Below, in pieces: positions 18,304-28,022 of a stretch of DNA of 64,000 bases. The notes beneath the pieces are model-generated. The model did no database searches. It had not been told where the DNA came from and worked only from the letters and a program-made list of their open reading frames with translations. The translations under genes and the position numbers were made by a program. Origin of the DNA: Shewanella cyperi (GTDB lineage: Bacteria; Pseudomonadota; Gammaproteobacteria; Enterobacterales; Shewanellaceae); the NCBI RefSeq assembly GCF_017354985.1, contig NZ_CP071501.1, forward strand, positions 2,685,501 to 2,749,500, written 5' to 3'. Position 1 is the stretch's first letter. Every line of letters starts with the position of its first letter.

Positions 18304-19119
18304 TTACAGCAGCGACAATGCAACTTGCGGTAACTGGTTTGCCTGAGCCAACATCGCGGACCCAGTTTGTTGCAACACCTGATGCTTGGTCATTGCTGAT
18401 GTTTCTTTTGCAAAGTCCACATCAACGATACGACTCTTGGCATCTGCTACGTTGGCCTGTGTATTGGCGCTGTTGCTGATGTTGTGTGAGAGACGATTTT
18501 GAATAGCGCCGAGCTTGGCGCGTTGGGTATCAATGCTCTTGAGGGCTGCATCAATTGCAACAATTGAAGTAGAAGCCGCTGTATCAGAAGATACCAACAG
18601 AGCGCCAACCCCCAGGTTAGTTGCGTCTGTGGCAGAAATGGTCACAGATACAGTCTCGCCTCCCTGATGGCCAACTTGGAAGCTCTTTGCATTGAAGCTG
18701 CTGTCCAGCAATTTTGTATTGCCGAATGCTGTAGTGGAGGAAATTGCGGTAATCTCCAGAGCCAGCTGGTCGATTTCAGCCTGCAGGGCATCACGATCAG
18801 AGGTAGAGTTTGCGCCGTTTACAGCTTGCACCGAAAGATCACGCATGCGTTGCAGCATGTTGGTCTGTTCCTGCATCGCACCTTCGGCAATTTGCGCCAC
18901 GGAGATTGCATCATTAGCATTACGCATACCTACTTCCAATCCGCGAACCTGGCTGTTCAAGCGGTTTGAAATTGCCAATCCGGCGGCGTCATCCTTGGCA
19001 CTGTTAATCCTCATGCCGCTGGACAAACGCTCCATTGAGGTCGCCAATGCACTTCCTGATGCGTTCAAATTCTTCTGTGCCTTCAAAGAGGTTACGTTGG
19101 TGTTGACTGTAATGGCCAT
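18304..19119 (-). CDS. fliC: Flagellin, copy 1 (nearest flaG)
   Basis: This 271-residue flagellin has conserved D0/D1 ends ([20 protein letters not shown] at the start, [21 protein letters not shown] at the end) and a short central region. No large D2/D3 domain is present, typical of Shewanella and Vibrio. The middle (about residues 140-190) is rich in Ser, Thr and Ala ([21 protein letters not shown]) and offers many sites for O-glycosylation. It differs from the other copies mostly there and at Leu10, where the others have Met. A sigma-28 site lies about 80 bases upstream. Confidence 0.96.
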   Translation of the reverse strand: MAITVNTNVTSLKAQKNLNASGSALATSMERLSSGMRINSAKDDAAGLAISNRLNSQVRGLEVGMRNANDAISVAQIAEGAMQEQTNMLQRMRDLSVQAVNGANSTSDRDALQAEIDQLALEITAISSTTAFGNTKLLDSSFNAKSFQVGHQGGETVSVTISATDATNLGVGALLVSSDTAASTSIVAIDAALKSIDTQRAKLGAIQNRLSHNISNSANTQANVADAKSRIVDVDFAKETSAMTKHQVLQQTGSAMLAQANQLPQVALSLL

Positions 19120-19198
19120 AATAAATTTCCTCTAACTACCTGACGGTTACCCGACTAATTGCCTGAGTGTGTCAGGCCGAATATCTTGTTCACTCTCT

Positions 19199-19225
19199 AT
19201 AACGGCTGCGTGTTGGATTTCTTTA
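19199..19225 (-). promoter_or_regulatory. Sigma-28 promoter of flagellin 1
   Basis: The minus strand has TAAA, exactly 15 bases, then GCCGTTAT, matching TAAA-N15-GCCGATAA at the -35 box and six of eight -10 positions. Predicted leader is about 70 bases. Confidence 0.82.
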
Positions 19226-19394
19226 GTGATTTATTGAAGATTTTTTAATCAGAATTAGTGCGATGATAATATCTTTAAATATCAGTTAAATATTGCGTTC
19301 CGTTACCCTAATTCTTCGGAGGATACCCAGCAAAATGATGCTCTCCTATGAACAATCGAACCCAACGCTAAGTCCAATTGTTAAAGACGGCAAT

Positions 19395-19422
19395 AAAAAA
19401 GACGGCACTTTAGTGCCGCCTT
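19395..19422 (-). terminator. Terminator of flagellin 2
   Basis: A 10-base stem (AAGGCGGCAC / GTGCCGTCTT, one G-T pair) with a TAAA loop is followed on the minus strand by a run of T. It begins 25 bases after the flagellin 2 stop. Confidence 0.88.
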
Positions 19423-19447
19423 CTAACCATCTTACATAGTTACATCA

Positions 19448-20263
19448 TTACAGTAATGACAGCGCTACCTGAGGCAACTGATTGGCCTGCGCCAACATGG
19501 CAGAACCTGTCTGTTGCAATACTTGGTGCTTAGTCATGGCCGAAGTTTCCTTGGCAAAATCGACATCCACAATACGACTTTTTGCATCCGCCACGTTGGC
19601 CTGAGTATTGGCACTGTTGCTGATGTTGTGCGCCAAACGATTCTGCACTGCGCCCAGGGAAGCACGTTGGGTATCTATCGTTTTAAGTGCGGCATCAATC
19701 TTATCGATGGCGGAACCTGCCAGCGTATCAGTTGACACAGCTAAAGCGTCCACTGCCAAAGTTGTAGCATCTGTTCCTGTTATTGTAATTGAAACATTTT
19801 CACCGCCCTGATGCCCAACCTGGAAGCTTTTACCAGAGAATCCACCACTAAGCAATTTGGTATTGCCAAAAGCAGTAGTGTTTGAGATCGCGGTGATTTC
19901 CAGCGCCAGTTGATCAATTTCAGCCTGCAGAGCATCACGATCTGAGGTAGAGTTTGCGCCGTTAACAGCTTGCACAGACAAATCTCGCATGCGTTGCAGC
20001 ATGTTTGTCTGCTCCTGCATGGCGCCTTCTGCAATCTGTGCTACGGAGATGGCATCGTTGGCATTACGCATGCCCACTTCCAGGCCCCGAACCTGGCTGT
20101 TAAGACGATTGGAGATCGCCAAGCCCGCAGCATCATCTTTAGCGCTGTTAATTCTCATACCACTGGACAAACGCTCCATAGATGTCGCCAGTGCGCTACC
20201 CGACGCATTAAGGTTCTTTTGTGCCTTCATTGAAGTCACATTGGTGTTGACTGTTATCGCCAT
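19448..20263 (-). CDS. fliC: Flagellin, copy 2
   Basis: A 271-residue flagellin with the same D0/D1 ends as the other copies. The centre reads [20 protein letters not shown] followed by a Thr-rich segment ([13 protein letters not shown]) and a Ser/Thr region near residue 180. Like copies 1 and 3 it has [11 protein letters not shown] near the C-terminus, while copies 4 and 5 have SQMTK. It has its own sigma-28 promoter and terminator and so is an independent transcription unit. Confidence 0.96.
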   Translation of the reverse strand: MAITVNTNVTSMKAQKNLNASGSALATSMERLSSGMRINSAKDDAAGLAISNRLNSQVRGLEVGMRNANDAISVAQIAEGAMQEQTNMLQRMRDLSVQAVNGANSTSDRDALQAEIDQLALEITAISNTTAFGNTKLLSGGFSGKSFQVGHQGGENVSITITGTDATTLAVDALAVSTDTLAGSAIDKIDAALKTIDTQRASLGAVQNRLAHNISNSANTQANVADAKSRIVDVDFAKETSAMTKHQVLQQTGSAMLAQANQLPQVALSLL

Positions 20264-20337
20264 AATTAAAGTCCTCTTGCTTGCCTGATTACTTCGGCTG
20301 ATGCAGATGAACCAGGCCGAAAATTTTCTACATCTCT

Positions 20338-20364
20338 ATAGCGGCGCGACTAATCAGAACTTTA
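20338..20364 (-). promoter_or_regulatory. Sigma-28 promoter of flagellin 2
   Basis: The minus strand has TAAA, 15 bases, then GCCGCTAT. The bases after TAAA are GTTC, close to the extended TAAAGTTT consensus. Predicted leader is about 70 bases and includes a GCCTG/CAGGC pair (20283-20317). Confidence 0.85.
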
Positions 20365-20523
20365 GCACTTTTTGCAGAATTACTTTATTCATACATAGTT
20401 AGCACCAAACAAGTCAAGCCGCTGATTTTAATGAATTAAATAAGAAGGCGGAACCAGCTGCTTTTCCAAGCCGGCTGTTAACTCTTCTCACACAAAGGAA
20501 TAAATCAAAGACTATCGCTCATT

Positions 20524-20549
20524 AAAAAGGCACCCCTAGGTGCCTTTTT
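20524..20549 (-). terminator. Terminator of flagellin 3
   Basis: An 11-base perfect stem (AAAAAGGCACC / GGTGCCTTTTT) with a four-base loop begins 11 bases after the flagellin 3 stop and ends in a T-run on the minus strand. Confidence 0.9.
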
Positions 20550-20560
20550 ATTCGAGCTAG

Positions 20561-21376
20561 TTATAGTAAGGACAATGCGACTTGAGGCAACTGATTGGCC
20601 TGTGCCAACATGGCCGAACCTGTTTGTTGTAAGACCTGATGCTTGGTCATTGCAGAAGTTTCTTTGGCAAAATCCACATCAACAATACGGCTCTTGGCAT
20701 CCGCCACGTTGGCCTGAGTATTAGCACTATTGCTGATGTTGTGTGCCAAGCGGTTTTGCACCGCACCCAATTTTGCTCTTTGGGTATCAATACTATTAAG
20801 AGCAGCATCAATCTTATCAATGGAACTTGCCGCAGCCGAATCTGTTGACAGAGCTAATGCATTTACAGTCAGTGAAGATGCATCTGTACCTGAAATGGTT
20901 ACAGATACGGTTTCCCCCCCCTGATGACCTACCTGAAAACTTTTGGCATTAAAACTGCTATCCAGCAGTTTGGTATTGCCGAAGGCAGTGGTGGTGGCAA
21001 TAGCTGTAATTTCTAACGCCAACTGATCAATTTCCGCCTGCAGAGCATCACGATCCGAAGTTGAGTTCGCACCGTTCACGGCCTGAACAGACAGATCGCG
21101 CATACGTTGCAGCATGTTAGTCTGTTCTTGCATGGCCCCTTCGGCAATTTGGGCAACTGAGATTGCATCATTGGCATTACGCATGCCGACTTCCAATCCT
21201 CGAACCTGGCTGTTAAGGCGGTTGGAGATTGCCAAGCCGGCAGCATCATCTTTAGCGCTATTAATCCTCATACCACTGGACAAACGCTCCATGGATGTCG
21301 CCAAAGCGCTTCCTGAGCTATTAAGGTTCTTTTGTGCCTTCATGGAGGTCACGTTGGTATTGACTGTTATTGCCAT
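20561..21376 (-). CDS. fliC: Flagellin, copy 3
   Basis: A 271-residue flagellin. The centre resembles copy 1 ([20 protein letters not shown] and VSVTISGTD) more than copies 2, 4 and 5, and then diverges in a Ser/Ala-rich stretch ([12 protein letters not shown]). N-terminal residues 1-140 are nearly identical to the neighbours, consistent with tandem duplication and gene conversion. It has its own sigma-28 promoter and terminator. Confidence 0.96.
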   Translation of the reverse strand: MAITVNTNVTSMKAQKNLNSSGSALATSMERLSSGMRINSAKDDAAGLAISNRLNSQVRGLEVGMRNANDAISVAQIAEGAMQEQTNMLQRMRDLSVQAVNGANSTSDRDALQAEIDQLALEITAIATTTAFGNTKLLDSSFNAKSFQVGHQGGETVSVTISGTDASSLTVNALALSTDSAAASSIDKIDAALNSIDTQRAKLGAVQNRLAHNISNSANTQANVADAKSRIVDVDFAKETSAMTKHQVLQQTGSAMLAQANQLPQVALSLL

Positions 21377-21441
21377 GGTTACATCCTCTTAGGACCTTAC
21401 TACTCTATGGGACTCAGGTGAATAAAACCTGCTCACACAGG

Positions 21442-21468
21442 TTTACGGCCTTAAATGAAATATCTTTA
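21442..21468 (-). promoter_or_regulatory. Sigma-28 promoter of flagellin 3
   Basis: The minus strand has TAAA, 15 bases, then GCCGTAAA. Spacing is exact and six of eight -10 positions fit GCCGATAA. The predicted start is about 60 bases before the ATG. Confidence 0.82.
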
Positions 21469-21612
21469 GCCATTTCAGCAATATTTTTACTTAGTGTGCT
21501 CAGCGTTACATTGACAATGGCTCGGAGTCCAGCTGGAGCGTCAAGACTATTCCACCCTCCAAAGAGCTACGGCATTTCTGAATTCTGAGCAAGTTGATAC
21601 AAAAGGAGAAAT

Positions 21613-21643
21613 AAAAAACGGCGTCCATATCAGAACGCCGTTT
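21613..21643 (-). terminator. Terminator of flagellin 4
   Basis: A nine-base stem (AAACGGCGT / ACGCCGTTT) begins 20 bases after the flagellin 4 stop, and the minus strand ends the stem with TTTTTT. Confidence 0.85.
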
Positions 21644-21662
21644 ATACATTCAATGTTTATTG

Positions 21663-22478
21663 TTAGAGCAAGGACAAGGCCACTTGTGGCAACTGATTCG
21701 CTTGGGCTAACATGGCCGAGCCGGTTTGTTGGAGCACTTGATGTTTGGTCATTTGGGACGTTTCTTTCGCAAAGTCCACATCCACTATACGGCTCTTGGC
21801 ATCAGCAACGTTTGCTTGTGTATTAGCGCTATTACTAATGTTATGGCTGAGGCGATTTTGAGTTGCGCCCAGTTTCGCACGTTGGGAGTCTATATTCTTG
21901 ATAGCGGTATCAATAAGGCCGATGGCTGTCGATGCGGTAGAGTCGGCCGTTACATCCAAACTCTGCACACTCAAAGTGGTTGCATCGGTAGCCGAAATAC
22001 TAATGGATACATTTTCACCGCCCTGATGCCCCACTTGAAAGCTCTTTCCAGTGAAACCACCGCTAAGTAGTTTAGTGTTGCCGAAGGCTGTAGTGTTGGA
22101 AATGGCATTAATTTCCAGCGCCAATTGATCGATTTCCGCCTGCAACGCATCCCTGTCTGAGCTTGAGTTGGCACCGTTAACAGACTGTGCAGCCAAATCT
22201 CGCATACGCTGCAACATGTTGGTTTGCTCTTGCATTGCACCTTCAGCGATTTGGGCTACAGAGATAGCGTCGTTGGCGTTACGCATACCAACCTCAAGAC
22301 CGCGAACTTGGCTATTCAATCGGTTGGAGATAGCCAAACCGGCAGCGTCATCTTTGGCGCTGTTGATACGCATACCACTAGACAGTCGCTCCATTGAGGT
22401 TGCCAGTGCATTACCGGAACTATTCAGGTTTTTTTGCGCCTTCATGGAGGTCACGTTTGTATTTACTGTAATCGCCAT
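21663..22478 (-). CDS. fliC: Flagellin, copy 4
   Basis: A 271-residue flagellin with the common ends. It reads [15 protein letters not shown] where copies 1-3 read [15 protein letters not shown], and SQMTK near the C-terminus, a trait shared with copy 5. The centre ([25 protein letters not shown]) is Ser/Thr-rich. Its promoter has a variant -35 box (TCAA), so expression strength may differ from copies 1-3. Confidence 0.96.
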   Translation of the reverse strand: MAITVNTNVTSMKAQKNLNSSGNALATSMERLSSGMRINSAKDDAAGLAISNRLNSQVRGLEVGMRNANDAISVAQIAEGAMQEQTNMLQRMRDLAAQSVNGANSSSDRDALQAEIDQLALEINAISNTTAFGNTKLLSGGFTGKSFQVGHQGGENVSISISATDATTLSVQSLDVTADSTASTAIGLIDTAIKNIDSQRAKLGATQNRLSHNISNSANTQANVADAKSRIVDVDFAKETSQMTKHQVLQQTGSAMLAQANQLPQVALSLL

Positions 22479-22799
22479 TTTAGATTTCCTCTTAAAACCT
22501 GACCTAACTAGGGTATTGGATGTCAGGAGCTGTACTGTTCACGTATCTATTAACGGCAAAATCTCAAAATACTTGAGCAATTTTTTGACACTTTAGCCAA
22601 CACCTTTTTAAAGTGACATTTTTCATTTTATATTTAGTAACTTAAGTTAACCTAGCATAACACGCCAGTCTCATAGCTTTACCCAGAAGCCGGTTTGCAT
22701 CTAACTATCCTGTTTGAACAGAGTATTCTACAACAGGCTCAGGTTGCCTGGCCCAACAGAGCACAGGCAAACACCTGAAACGGCCAATTCCTCTAAGGC
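22479..22799. other. Flagellin 4 leader/promoter region (no gene)
   Basis: A 321-base gap between flagellins 4 and 5. It holds the flagellin 4 promoter, a leader with a CCTGAC/GTCAGG pair (22498-22503 with 22522-22527) and, near 22741-22776, a TTGCCTG/CAGGCAA hairpin with no T-run that may mark the end of the flagellin 5 transcript. Confidence 0.6.
22550..22576 (-). promoter_or_regulatory. Sigma-28 promoter of flagellin 4 (variant -35)
   Basis: The minus strand has TCAA, 15 bases, then GCCGTTAA. The -10 box is a seven-of-eight match and spacing is exact, while the -35 differs by one base from TAAA. The same TCAA variant is seen before flgO. Confidence 0.72.
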
Positions 22800-23618
22800 T
22801 TAGCCTAGCAGTGAAAGTGCAACCTGAGGCAATTGATTTGCCTGGGCTAACATGGCAGAACCAGTTTGTTGCAATACTTGATTCTTAGTCATTTGAGATG
22901 TTTCCTTAGCAAAGTCCACATCAACAATACGGCTCTTAGCATCTGCTACGTTGGCTTGGGTATTAGCACTGTTACTGATATTGTGAGCCATGCGGTTTTG
23001 GATTGCCCCCAAACGTGCACGTTGGGAATCAATACTCGACAAGGCTGCATCAATGGCAACTATAGCACTCGAAGCAGTAGCATCCGTTGATAATGCCAAA
23101 GCATCTACCCCAAGAGTAGTAGCATCAGTTGCAGAGATAGAGATGGATATGTTCTCTCCACCCTGATGACCTACCTGAAAGTTTCTGCCGGTAAAACCGC
23201 CACTCAGCAATTTAGTATTACCAAAGGCCGTTGAGTTGGATATGGCGCCTATTTCCTGCACAAGTTGATCAACTTCAGCCTGCAACGCTTCACGATCTGA
23301 AGTTGAGTTAGCACCGTTAACCGATTGCACAGCCAAATCACGCATACGCTGCAGCATGTTGGTCTGTTCCTGCATTGCCCCCTCAGCAACCTGTGCAACC
23401 GAAATACCGTCGTTGGCATTTCTCATGCCCACTTCCAGGCCTCGTACTTGGCTGTTAAGACGGTTAGAGATTGCCAGACCAGCTGCGTCATCCTTGGCAC
23501 TATTGATGCGCATACCGGAAGACAAGCGTTCCATTGAAGTTGCGAGGGCGCTACCTGAATTGTTCAGGTTTTTTTGCGCCTTCATTGCAGTAACGTTGGT
23601 ATTAACTGTAATAGCCAT
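22800..23618 (-). CDS. fliC: Flagellin, copy 5 (next to flgL)
   Basis: A 272-residue flagellin, one residue longer than the others because of a C-terminal Gly. It is the most divergent copy in D1: [38 protein letters not shown] and [11 protein letters not shown], where the others have [26 protein letters not shown] and TKHQVL. It begins 92 bases after flgL with no clear terminator between. No good sigma-28 site was found; a degenerate one (TAGC-N15-GGCGGTAA) lies at 23641-23667. It may be read together with flgKL. Confidence 0.96.
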   Translation of the reverse strand: MAITVNTNVTAMKAQKNLNNSGSALATSMERLSSGMRINSAKDDAAGLAISNRLNSQVRGLEVGMRNANDGISVAQVAEGAMQEQTNMLQRMRDLAVQSVNGANSTSDREALQAEVDQLVQEIGAISNSTAFGNTKLLSGGFTGRNFQVGHQGGENISISISATDATTLGVDALALSTDATASSAIVAIDAALSSIDSQRARLGAIQNRMAHNISNSANTQANVADAKSRIVDVDFAKETSQMTKNQVLQQTGSAMLAQANQLPQVALSLLG

Positions 23619-23710
23619 TTTTAGTTCCTCTTCTCAGGTGTTACCGCCAAGGCTTGGAGCTTGGCTAAACATTTATTAATCAGGTGCTTATATTAAGCCT
23701 TCATCCAGTG

Positions 23711-24916
23711 TCAGATATAGTCAAACAGGGATGTCGAGCTCACTTTGCCAAATACGTTTGAAACCGCGTTCAATGCAAGCTGCTGCTTTTCAAATTCCGA
23801 GATCGCAGACGCATAGTCCAGATCCTGCAATATTGATAAGGCCGAACTGTTAACAACCTGCTCTTCCTCATGCCTTCCGGTATAATTCTCAAGACTTTTG
23901 AGATTGTTACCTGCTATTGCTCTGGCTGATGCCAGCTGTTCCAGACCGCTATCAAAGTTATTCAATAACTGTGCCAATTGAGCTTTGCCTGCGGGGGAAT
24001 TGATCAATGTGTCGTCATTGATCAAGCTAATGGCCTGCGTAACTGTATCGAAAATACTGATTTCGGACTGGGGAGACATACTGAAGCTATCGCCTGCCAA
24101 TGGCTTTCCATCCAGCTGCACCTCAATACCATTGAAAGCCACAGGTACACTGGCATTGAAGTTATTGACGTTTGCCACTAATGCACTACTTGAGTCACGC
24201 ACTTCCAGATTGACCCCTCCAGCACCATTATCAATGAAATTAAAGGTATAAATATCTGGCACATGGGTGGTACTGTTTGTAACGGCAGCCGATAACACCC
24301 TGAAGTCCCCGGCCTGAGAAGCCAAATAATTGACACCATAATCACCTAAACCATTTGGGCCCTTCATGAAGGCCATATCTCCAGGAATATTAATTCCCAA
24401 ACCAACATTGCTGGCAACAATTGCCTGGCGGATACCATCATCACCTTGGTAAACCATTGCACCTGCGGCATCAAAAGCAAATGGCTGGCTTTCAACCTGG
24501 AAGCCGGCAAACAAGTAATTACCGGATTCATCCTGGGTATTGGCCACCTTTAACAATTCCTCCAGGGAACCTTGCAATTCATCGGCAATCATTTGCCGCT
24601 CTCCGGACGCCAGGGTGCCATTCACAGCCCTCAGCACTTGTTCACGCATAGATGTCACCAAATTACCCGCATTACCGAGTTGGCTTTCCGCCATATTCAA
24701 GTGATTGGTTGCATAGTCAATATTTCTCATAAACTGGTCTGTCAGAGCTTGCTGTTGAGTTAAATTGTCAATCGCCAGCGCCGCCACGGGATCCTCTCCC
24801 GAGGAGCTGATCTTTTTGCCGCTGGAAAGTTGATCAAGGCTCTTGGCCGCCGCAGTCTGCTTTTGCAAAATGCTGGTCGTGGTCTGGGAAAACATCTGAG
24901 CTGTAGAAATTCGCAT
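23711..24916 (-). CDS. flgL: Flagellar hook-filament junction protein FlgL
   Basis: The roughly 400-residue protein has the flagellin-like N-terminus MRISTAQMFSQTTTSILQKQ and a C-terminal helix with SALSILQDLDYASAISEFEKQ, as in FlgL (HAP3), which joins FlgK to the filament. The ATG at 24916 is preferred because it is nine bases after AGGAG; an in-frame ATG two codons earlier (24922) is only three bases from it. It lies just after flgK, in the usual flgKL pair. Confidence 0.96.
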   Translation of the reverse strand: MRISTAQMFSQTTTSILQKQTAAAKSLDQLSSGKKISSSGEDPVAALAIDNLTQQQALTDQFMRNIDYATNHLNMAESQLGNAGNLVTSMREQVLRAVNGTLASGERQMIADELQGSLEELLKVANTQDESGNYLFAGFQVESQPFAFDAAGAMVYQGDDGIRQAIVASNVGLGINIPGDMAFMKGPNGLGDYGVNYLASQAGDFRVLSAAVTNSTTHVPDIYTFNFIDNGAGGVNLEVRDSSSALVANVNNFNASVPVAFNGIEVQLDGKPLAGDSFSMSPQSEISIFDTVTQAISLINDDTLINSPAGKAQLAQLLNNFDSGLEQLASARAIAGNNLKSLENYTGRHEEEQVVNSSALSILQDLDYASAISEFEKQQLALNAVSNVFGKVSSTSLFDYI

Positions 24917-24928
24917 GACCATTTACTC

Positions 24929-26845
24929 CTAACGAACCGAGCTGAACAGGGTGTCAAAAATTTGCTGGGCGGTTTGCATGATCCGCGCCGAGGCTTGATA
25001 GGACTGCTGGAAGCGCAGCAAATTGGCCGCCTCTTCATCCAGGTTGACGCCTGACTCGCTCTCCATCCGGCTGAATGCCTGCTGATAGATGGCATCGGCC
25101 GAACCGACCCTGACCTCGGCAGCCTTGGTATGGGAACCCACGTCCTGCTTGGTATTTTCGAACACGTCCACCAGGGTAGACTTGCCACCGTTCATCAATT
25201 TGCTGTCACTGAGCTTGGCCATGGCGATGGCGTTGGTGTTGTCACCGGGGGCAAAGCTGAGATCCAGGGTGAAACTGTCAGTCGCTGCGGCAGTGGAGCT
25301 CACATCCATGGTGAAGCCAAAGGCGCTGATGGACGGGGGCGTATAAGACACACCGGTCGCCAGCGCCGTGCCATCGGCCGCGGTAACATCATAGGTATTG
25401 GCAGCGGTATTGATGCTGAAGGTCAACTCGCTGCCATATCCCGGAAAATTGGCGGCACTGCGATCGGTAATAGCAGTGATCTGCACTTGGGTGTTGCCCG
25501 AGTTGCCGCTGGCAGCGGTAATCTTGGGCGCCGCGGCGGCGATGCCCTTGGGATCTGTCATCACCACCTGCAGCCCGGCAGCGGCACCGGCTGTGGGACG
25601 GATTTCAAACCTGTCACCATCGGCAAAGGCACCCGAATCCAAATGGATACTGAAACCCGCACCACCGGACAGCACAGTGCCACTCAAGGTCAGAGGCGTG
25701 ATGTTGCCACTGTCCAAATCCTTCAGCTCATAGGTTCCCGGCGCGCTGAAGGTCAACTCGTAAGCGCCACCGGTCAGCGCCTGCACATCATCGATATTGA
25801 CGCGCAAATTGGCACTGCCGGCGTTGGTAGAGAACTCCCCCACCCTGCCGTTGGACATCAGCGGATCATTGATGTCCAAAAACAGATCCTGGCCCACATT
25901 GCCGCTCATATCGAAGCCTTGGGCCTGGGCCGTGTTGAAAGCATCGGCGATGCCAAGTGCCAGCTGGCCCAATTCATTGCGGGCGGGGATCAGGTTGTTG
26001 TCCCGAAAATCATAGAGCGCACCAAGCTGACCGCCCAGGCGTGACGGATTGACGTTCAGAGACTGGAATCCCGAGGTGGCGCTGAGCTTGAGTTCGTCTG
26101 GATAAGGATCGCCGACACTGGTGCCCATGGTCATGGCCACTTCGCCCGATACCAACATTACGGCCCCGCCCAGCATGATGCTCTTGGCACCGGTATCCAG
26201 CGGGATCACATTAACCTGGGCGAACTCGCTCAGTTCGTTGATCAGTGCATCCTGCTTGTCCAGCAACTGGTTATCGGCGCCGCCGGTTTTCATCAACTCC
26301 TGATTGATGTTTGCCAGCTCCTTGCTGATCTCATTGATCCTGTCGGTGATGGCCTCAATCTGATCATTGGTTTGGGTCATCTGCCCGTGCAGTTGCGCCT
26401 GCATCTGGTTGACCGAGGCCGCCATTTGAGAGGCCGAGGTCAACACTGAGCCGCGGATCCCCAAATCAGCGGGCAAATCCGCCAGGTTGTTAATGCCGGC
26501 AAAAAGGTCGTTCAGGCTGGTGGGGATGGCCTGGCCAACCTGGGAAAATAGCTGATCGAGCTCACTCATCTTGTTGTAACTGGTTTGAGCCTCAGCCTGG
26601 GCTGTCACCCCCAGACGCAATTCACGGGCGGCATATTCGTTATAAACCCGTTTGACGCTGGCCACGTAGGCACCTGTGCCATAGAAACTGTTACCCAGCC
26701 GCTGTGATTCATAGGTAGTTTGATTCACCACCTGCCTGTGATAGCCCTCGGTATTGACGTTGGCTATGTTGTTGCCTGTGACCCCCAGCTGTGACTGGGA
26801 TGCCATCACACCGGTACGGGCAATATTCAGAAGATCGATTGTCAT
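24929..26845 (-). CDS. flgK: Flagellar hook-filament junction protein FlgK
   Basis: The 638-residue protein starts with IDLLNIARTGVMASQSQLGV and TGNNIANVNTEGYHRQ, the FlgK (HAP1) signature, and ends with the C-terminal helix ANLLRFQQSYQASARIMQTA. FlgK is the first junction protein on the hook. The long middle domain (about residues 250-540) is rich in Ala, Gly, Ser and Thr and likely surface-exposed. It follows flgJ by 33 bases in the flgF-L transcript. Confidence 0.97.
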   Translation of the reverse strand: MTIDLLNIARTGVMASQSQLGVTGNNIANVNTEGYHRQVVNQTTYESQRLGNSFYGTGAYVASVKRVYNEYAARELRLGVTAQAEAQTSYNKMSELDQLFSQVGQAIPTSLNDLFAGINNLADLPADLGIRGSVLTSASQMAASVNQMQAQLHGQMTQTNDQIEAITDRINEISKELANINQELMKTGGADNQLLDKQDALINELSEFAQVNVIPLDTGAKSIMLGGAVMLVSGEVAMTMGTSVGDPYPDELKLSATSGFQSLNVNPSRLGGQLGALYDFRDNNLIPARNELGQLALGIADAFNTAQAQGFDMSGNVGQDLFLDINDPLMSNGRVGEFSTNAGSANLRVNIDDVQALTGGAYELTFSAPGTYELKDLDSGNITPLTLSGTVLSGGAGFSIHLDSGAFADGDRFEIRPTAGAAAGLQVVMTDPKGIAAAAPKITAASGNSGNTQVQITAITDRSAANFPGYGSELTFSINTAANTYDVTAADGTALATGVSYTPPSISAFGFTMDVSSTAAATDSFTLDLSFAPGDNTNAIAMAKLSDSKLMNGGKSTLVDVFENTKQDVGSHTKAAEVRVGSADAIYQQAFSRMESESGVNLDEEAANLLRFQQSYQASARIMQTAQQIFDTLFSSVR

Positions 26846-26878
26846 GCTGGCTTACTCCCGGCGTTGACTCTGGTGTGG

Positions 26879-27994
26879 TTATTCATTGCGGCCCCCTATG
26901 GCCAGGGCCTTGAGTTCGGCGGTGACCGATTGCATCACCCGCATGACCTTATCGGCATACTGGGGATCGGTGGCATAACCGGCGTTTTGCAGCGCCTGGA
27001 TAAACTCCTGGGGCCGTGCAGCCTGCTGCCGGGCGCCCTGATAACGATCGCCGCCCTGAATAAAGGCGACGAAGTCGCTGAAACTTTGCTCCAGGGTGTC
27101 GTAGACCCGGAAATCTGCTTTTTGTCTTACCGCCACGCCCTGTTCGAATTCCAGGGTATTGACACTGGTGCGCTCACCCTGCCAACGGTTGCCCGCCTTG
27201 ATATTGAACAGGTTGTTGCTGCCGGAGCCATCACCGCGGCGGGCCATTTTCTGCCCCCAGCCGGTTTCCAGCGCCGATTGTGCCAGCAGCACTTCCGGGG
27301 TGGTTCCCAGGGCCTTGGCCGCTTTTTGCGCATGGGGATAAAGCACGCTGACAAACTCACTGCGTTCACCAAACTGCACATTGTCACGATCAATGTCGCG
27401 GGCAATCTCACGCTCAACCTGCAGTTGCTCGGTGGCGGTGACCTTACCGGTCAAGACCCGCTCAAAGGGGCTGTCCAGACGTGGGGCCTGCCCCATCAAC
27501 ACGCCCTCATCGGGAAGCGATTCCAGCGCAGTGAAAGGCACAGGCGGATTGGCATTGTGGGCCTGACGAACAGGCGCATTAAGATTGGGGGCGTCGCTGT
27601 GCAGCGGCCTTTCAGCTGCAGGAGTTCCATCGACGACATCGGTTCTTCCCTTGGCCGCCGCCATGGACGCCGGGGTAATGGGGCTGTCTTTGGGTGACAA
27701 TTGCTGCACCATAAGATCGGCCAGTCCCAACATGCCCTTGTTCGACAAGTCCACCGACAGCTGCTGATCACGCATCTGCTCGTAGAACTTGGTGTACTGG
27801 CTGTTCATCGGATTGTCAGACTCGAATACGGCATTGGCATCACGCATGCTTTTGAGCAGCATCTGTACAAAGATGCCCTCAAATTGCTTGGCCACCTCTT
27901 TCAGGGCGGCCTTCTCATCTTTCTGGGCGCTGGCGCGCAGGGAGTCCAAGCCCCCCAGGTCCAGAAAGTGAGATGCGTTTGCAAGCTTTTCCAT
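26879..27994 (-). CDS. flgJ: Flagellar rod assembly protein / peptidoglycan hydrolase FlgJ
   Basis: The 371-residue protein has an N-terminal rod-capping domain (about residues 1-100, with EGIFVQMLLKSMRDAN and QLSVDLSNKGMLGLADLMV) and a C-terminal glucosaminidase domain (about 210-365) with QSALETGWGQKMARR, SNNLFNIKAG and a Glu in the catalytic position. FlgJ caps the growing rod and opens a hole in the cell wall for it. The two-domain form is normal for gammaproteobacteria. It lies between flgI and flgK. Confidence 0.96.
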   Translation of the reverse strand: MEKLANASHFLDLGGLDSLRASAQKDEKAALKEVAKQFEGIFVQMLLKSMRDANAVFESDNPMNSQYTKFYEQMRDQQLSVDLSNKGMLGLADLMVQQLSPKDSPITPASMAAAKGRTDVVDGTPAAERPLHSDAPNLNAPVRQAHNANPPVPFTALESLPDEGVLMGQAPRLDSPFERVLTGKVTATEQLQVEREIARDIDRDNVQFGERSEFVSVLYPHAQKAAKALGTTPEVLLAQSALETGWGQKMARRGDGSGSNNLFNIKAGNRWQGERTSVNTLEFEQGVAVRQKADFRVYDTLEQSFSDFVAFIQGGDRYQGARQQAARPQEFIQALQNAGYATDPQYADKVMRVMQSVTAELKALAIGGRNE

Positions 27995-28022
27995 AATCGT
28001 CTGCCAGCCTCAGTGCCAAAAA

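Larger units (their letters stand above)
19120..19447. other. Flagellin 1 leader/promoter and flagellin 2 terminator (no gene)
   Basis: This 328-base AT-rich gap holds the sigma-28 promoter of flagellin 1, its leader of about 70 bases with a GCCTGA/TCAGGC hairpin (19161-19177), and the terminator of flagellin 2. No further gene is visible. Confidence 0.75.

Noticed and set aside
25130..26044. Long plus-strand reading frame opposite flgK
   Set aside because: Antisense of flgK with a low-complexity Gly/His-rich translation, no ribosome site and no recognisable family.
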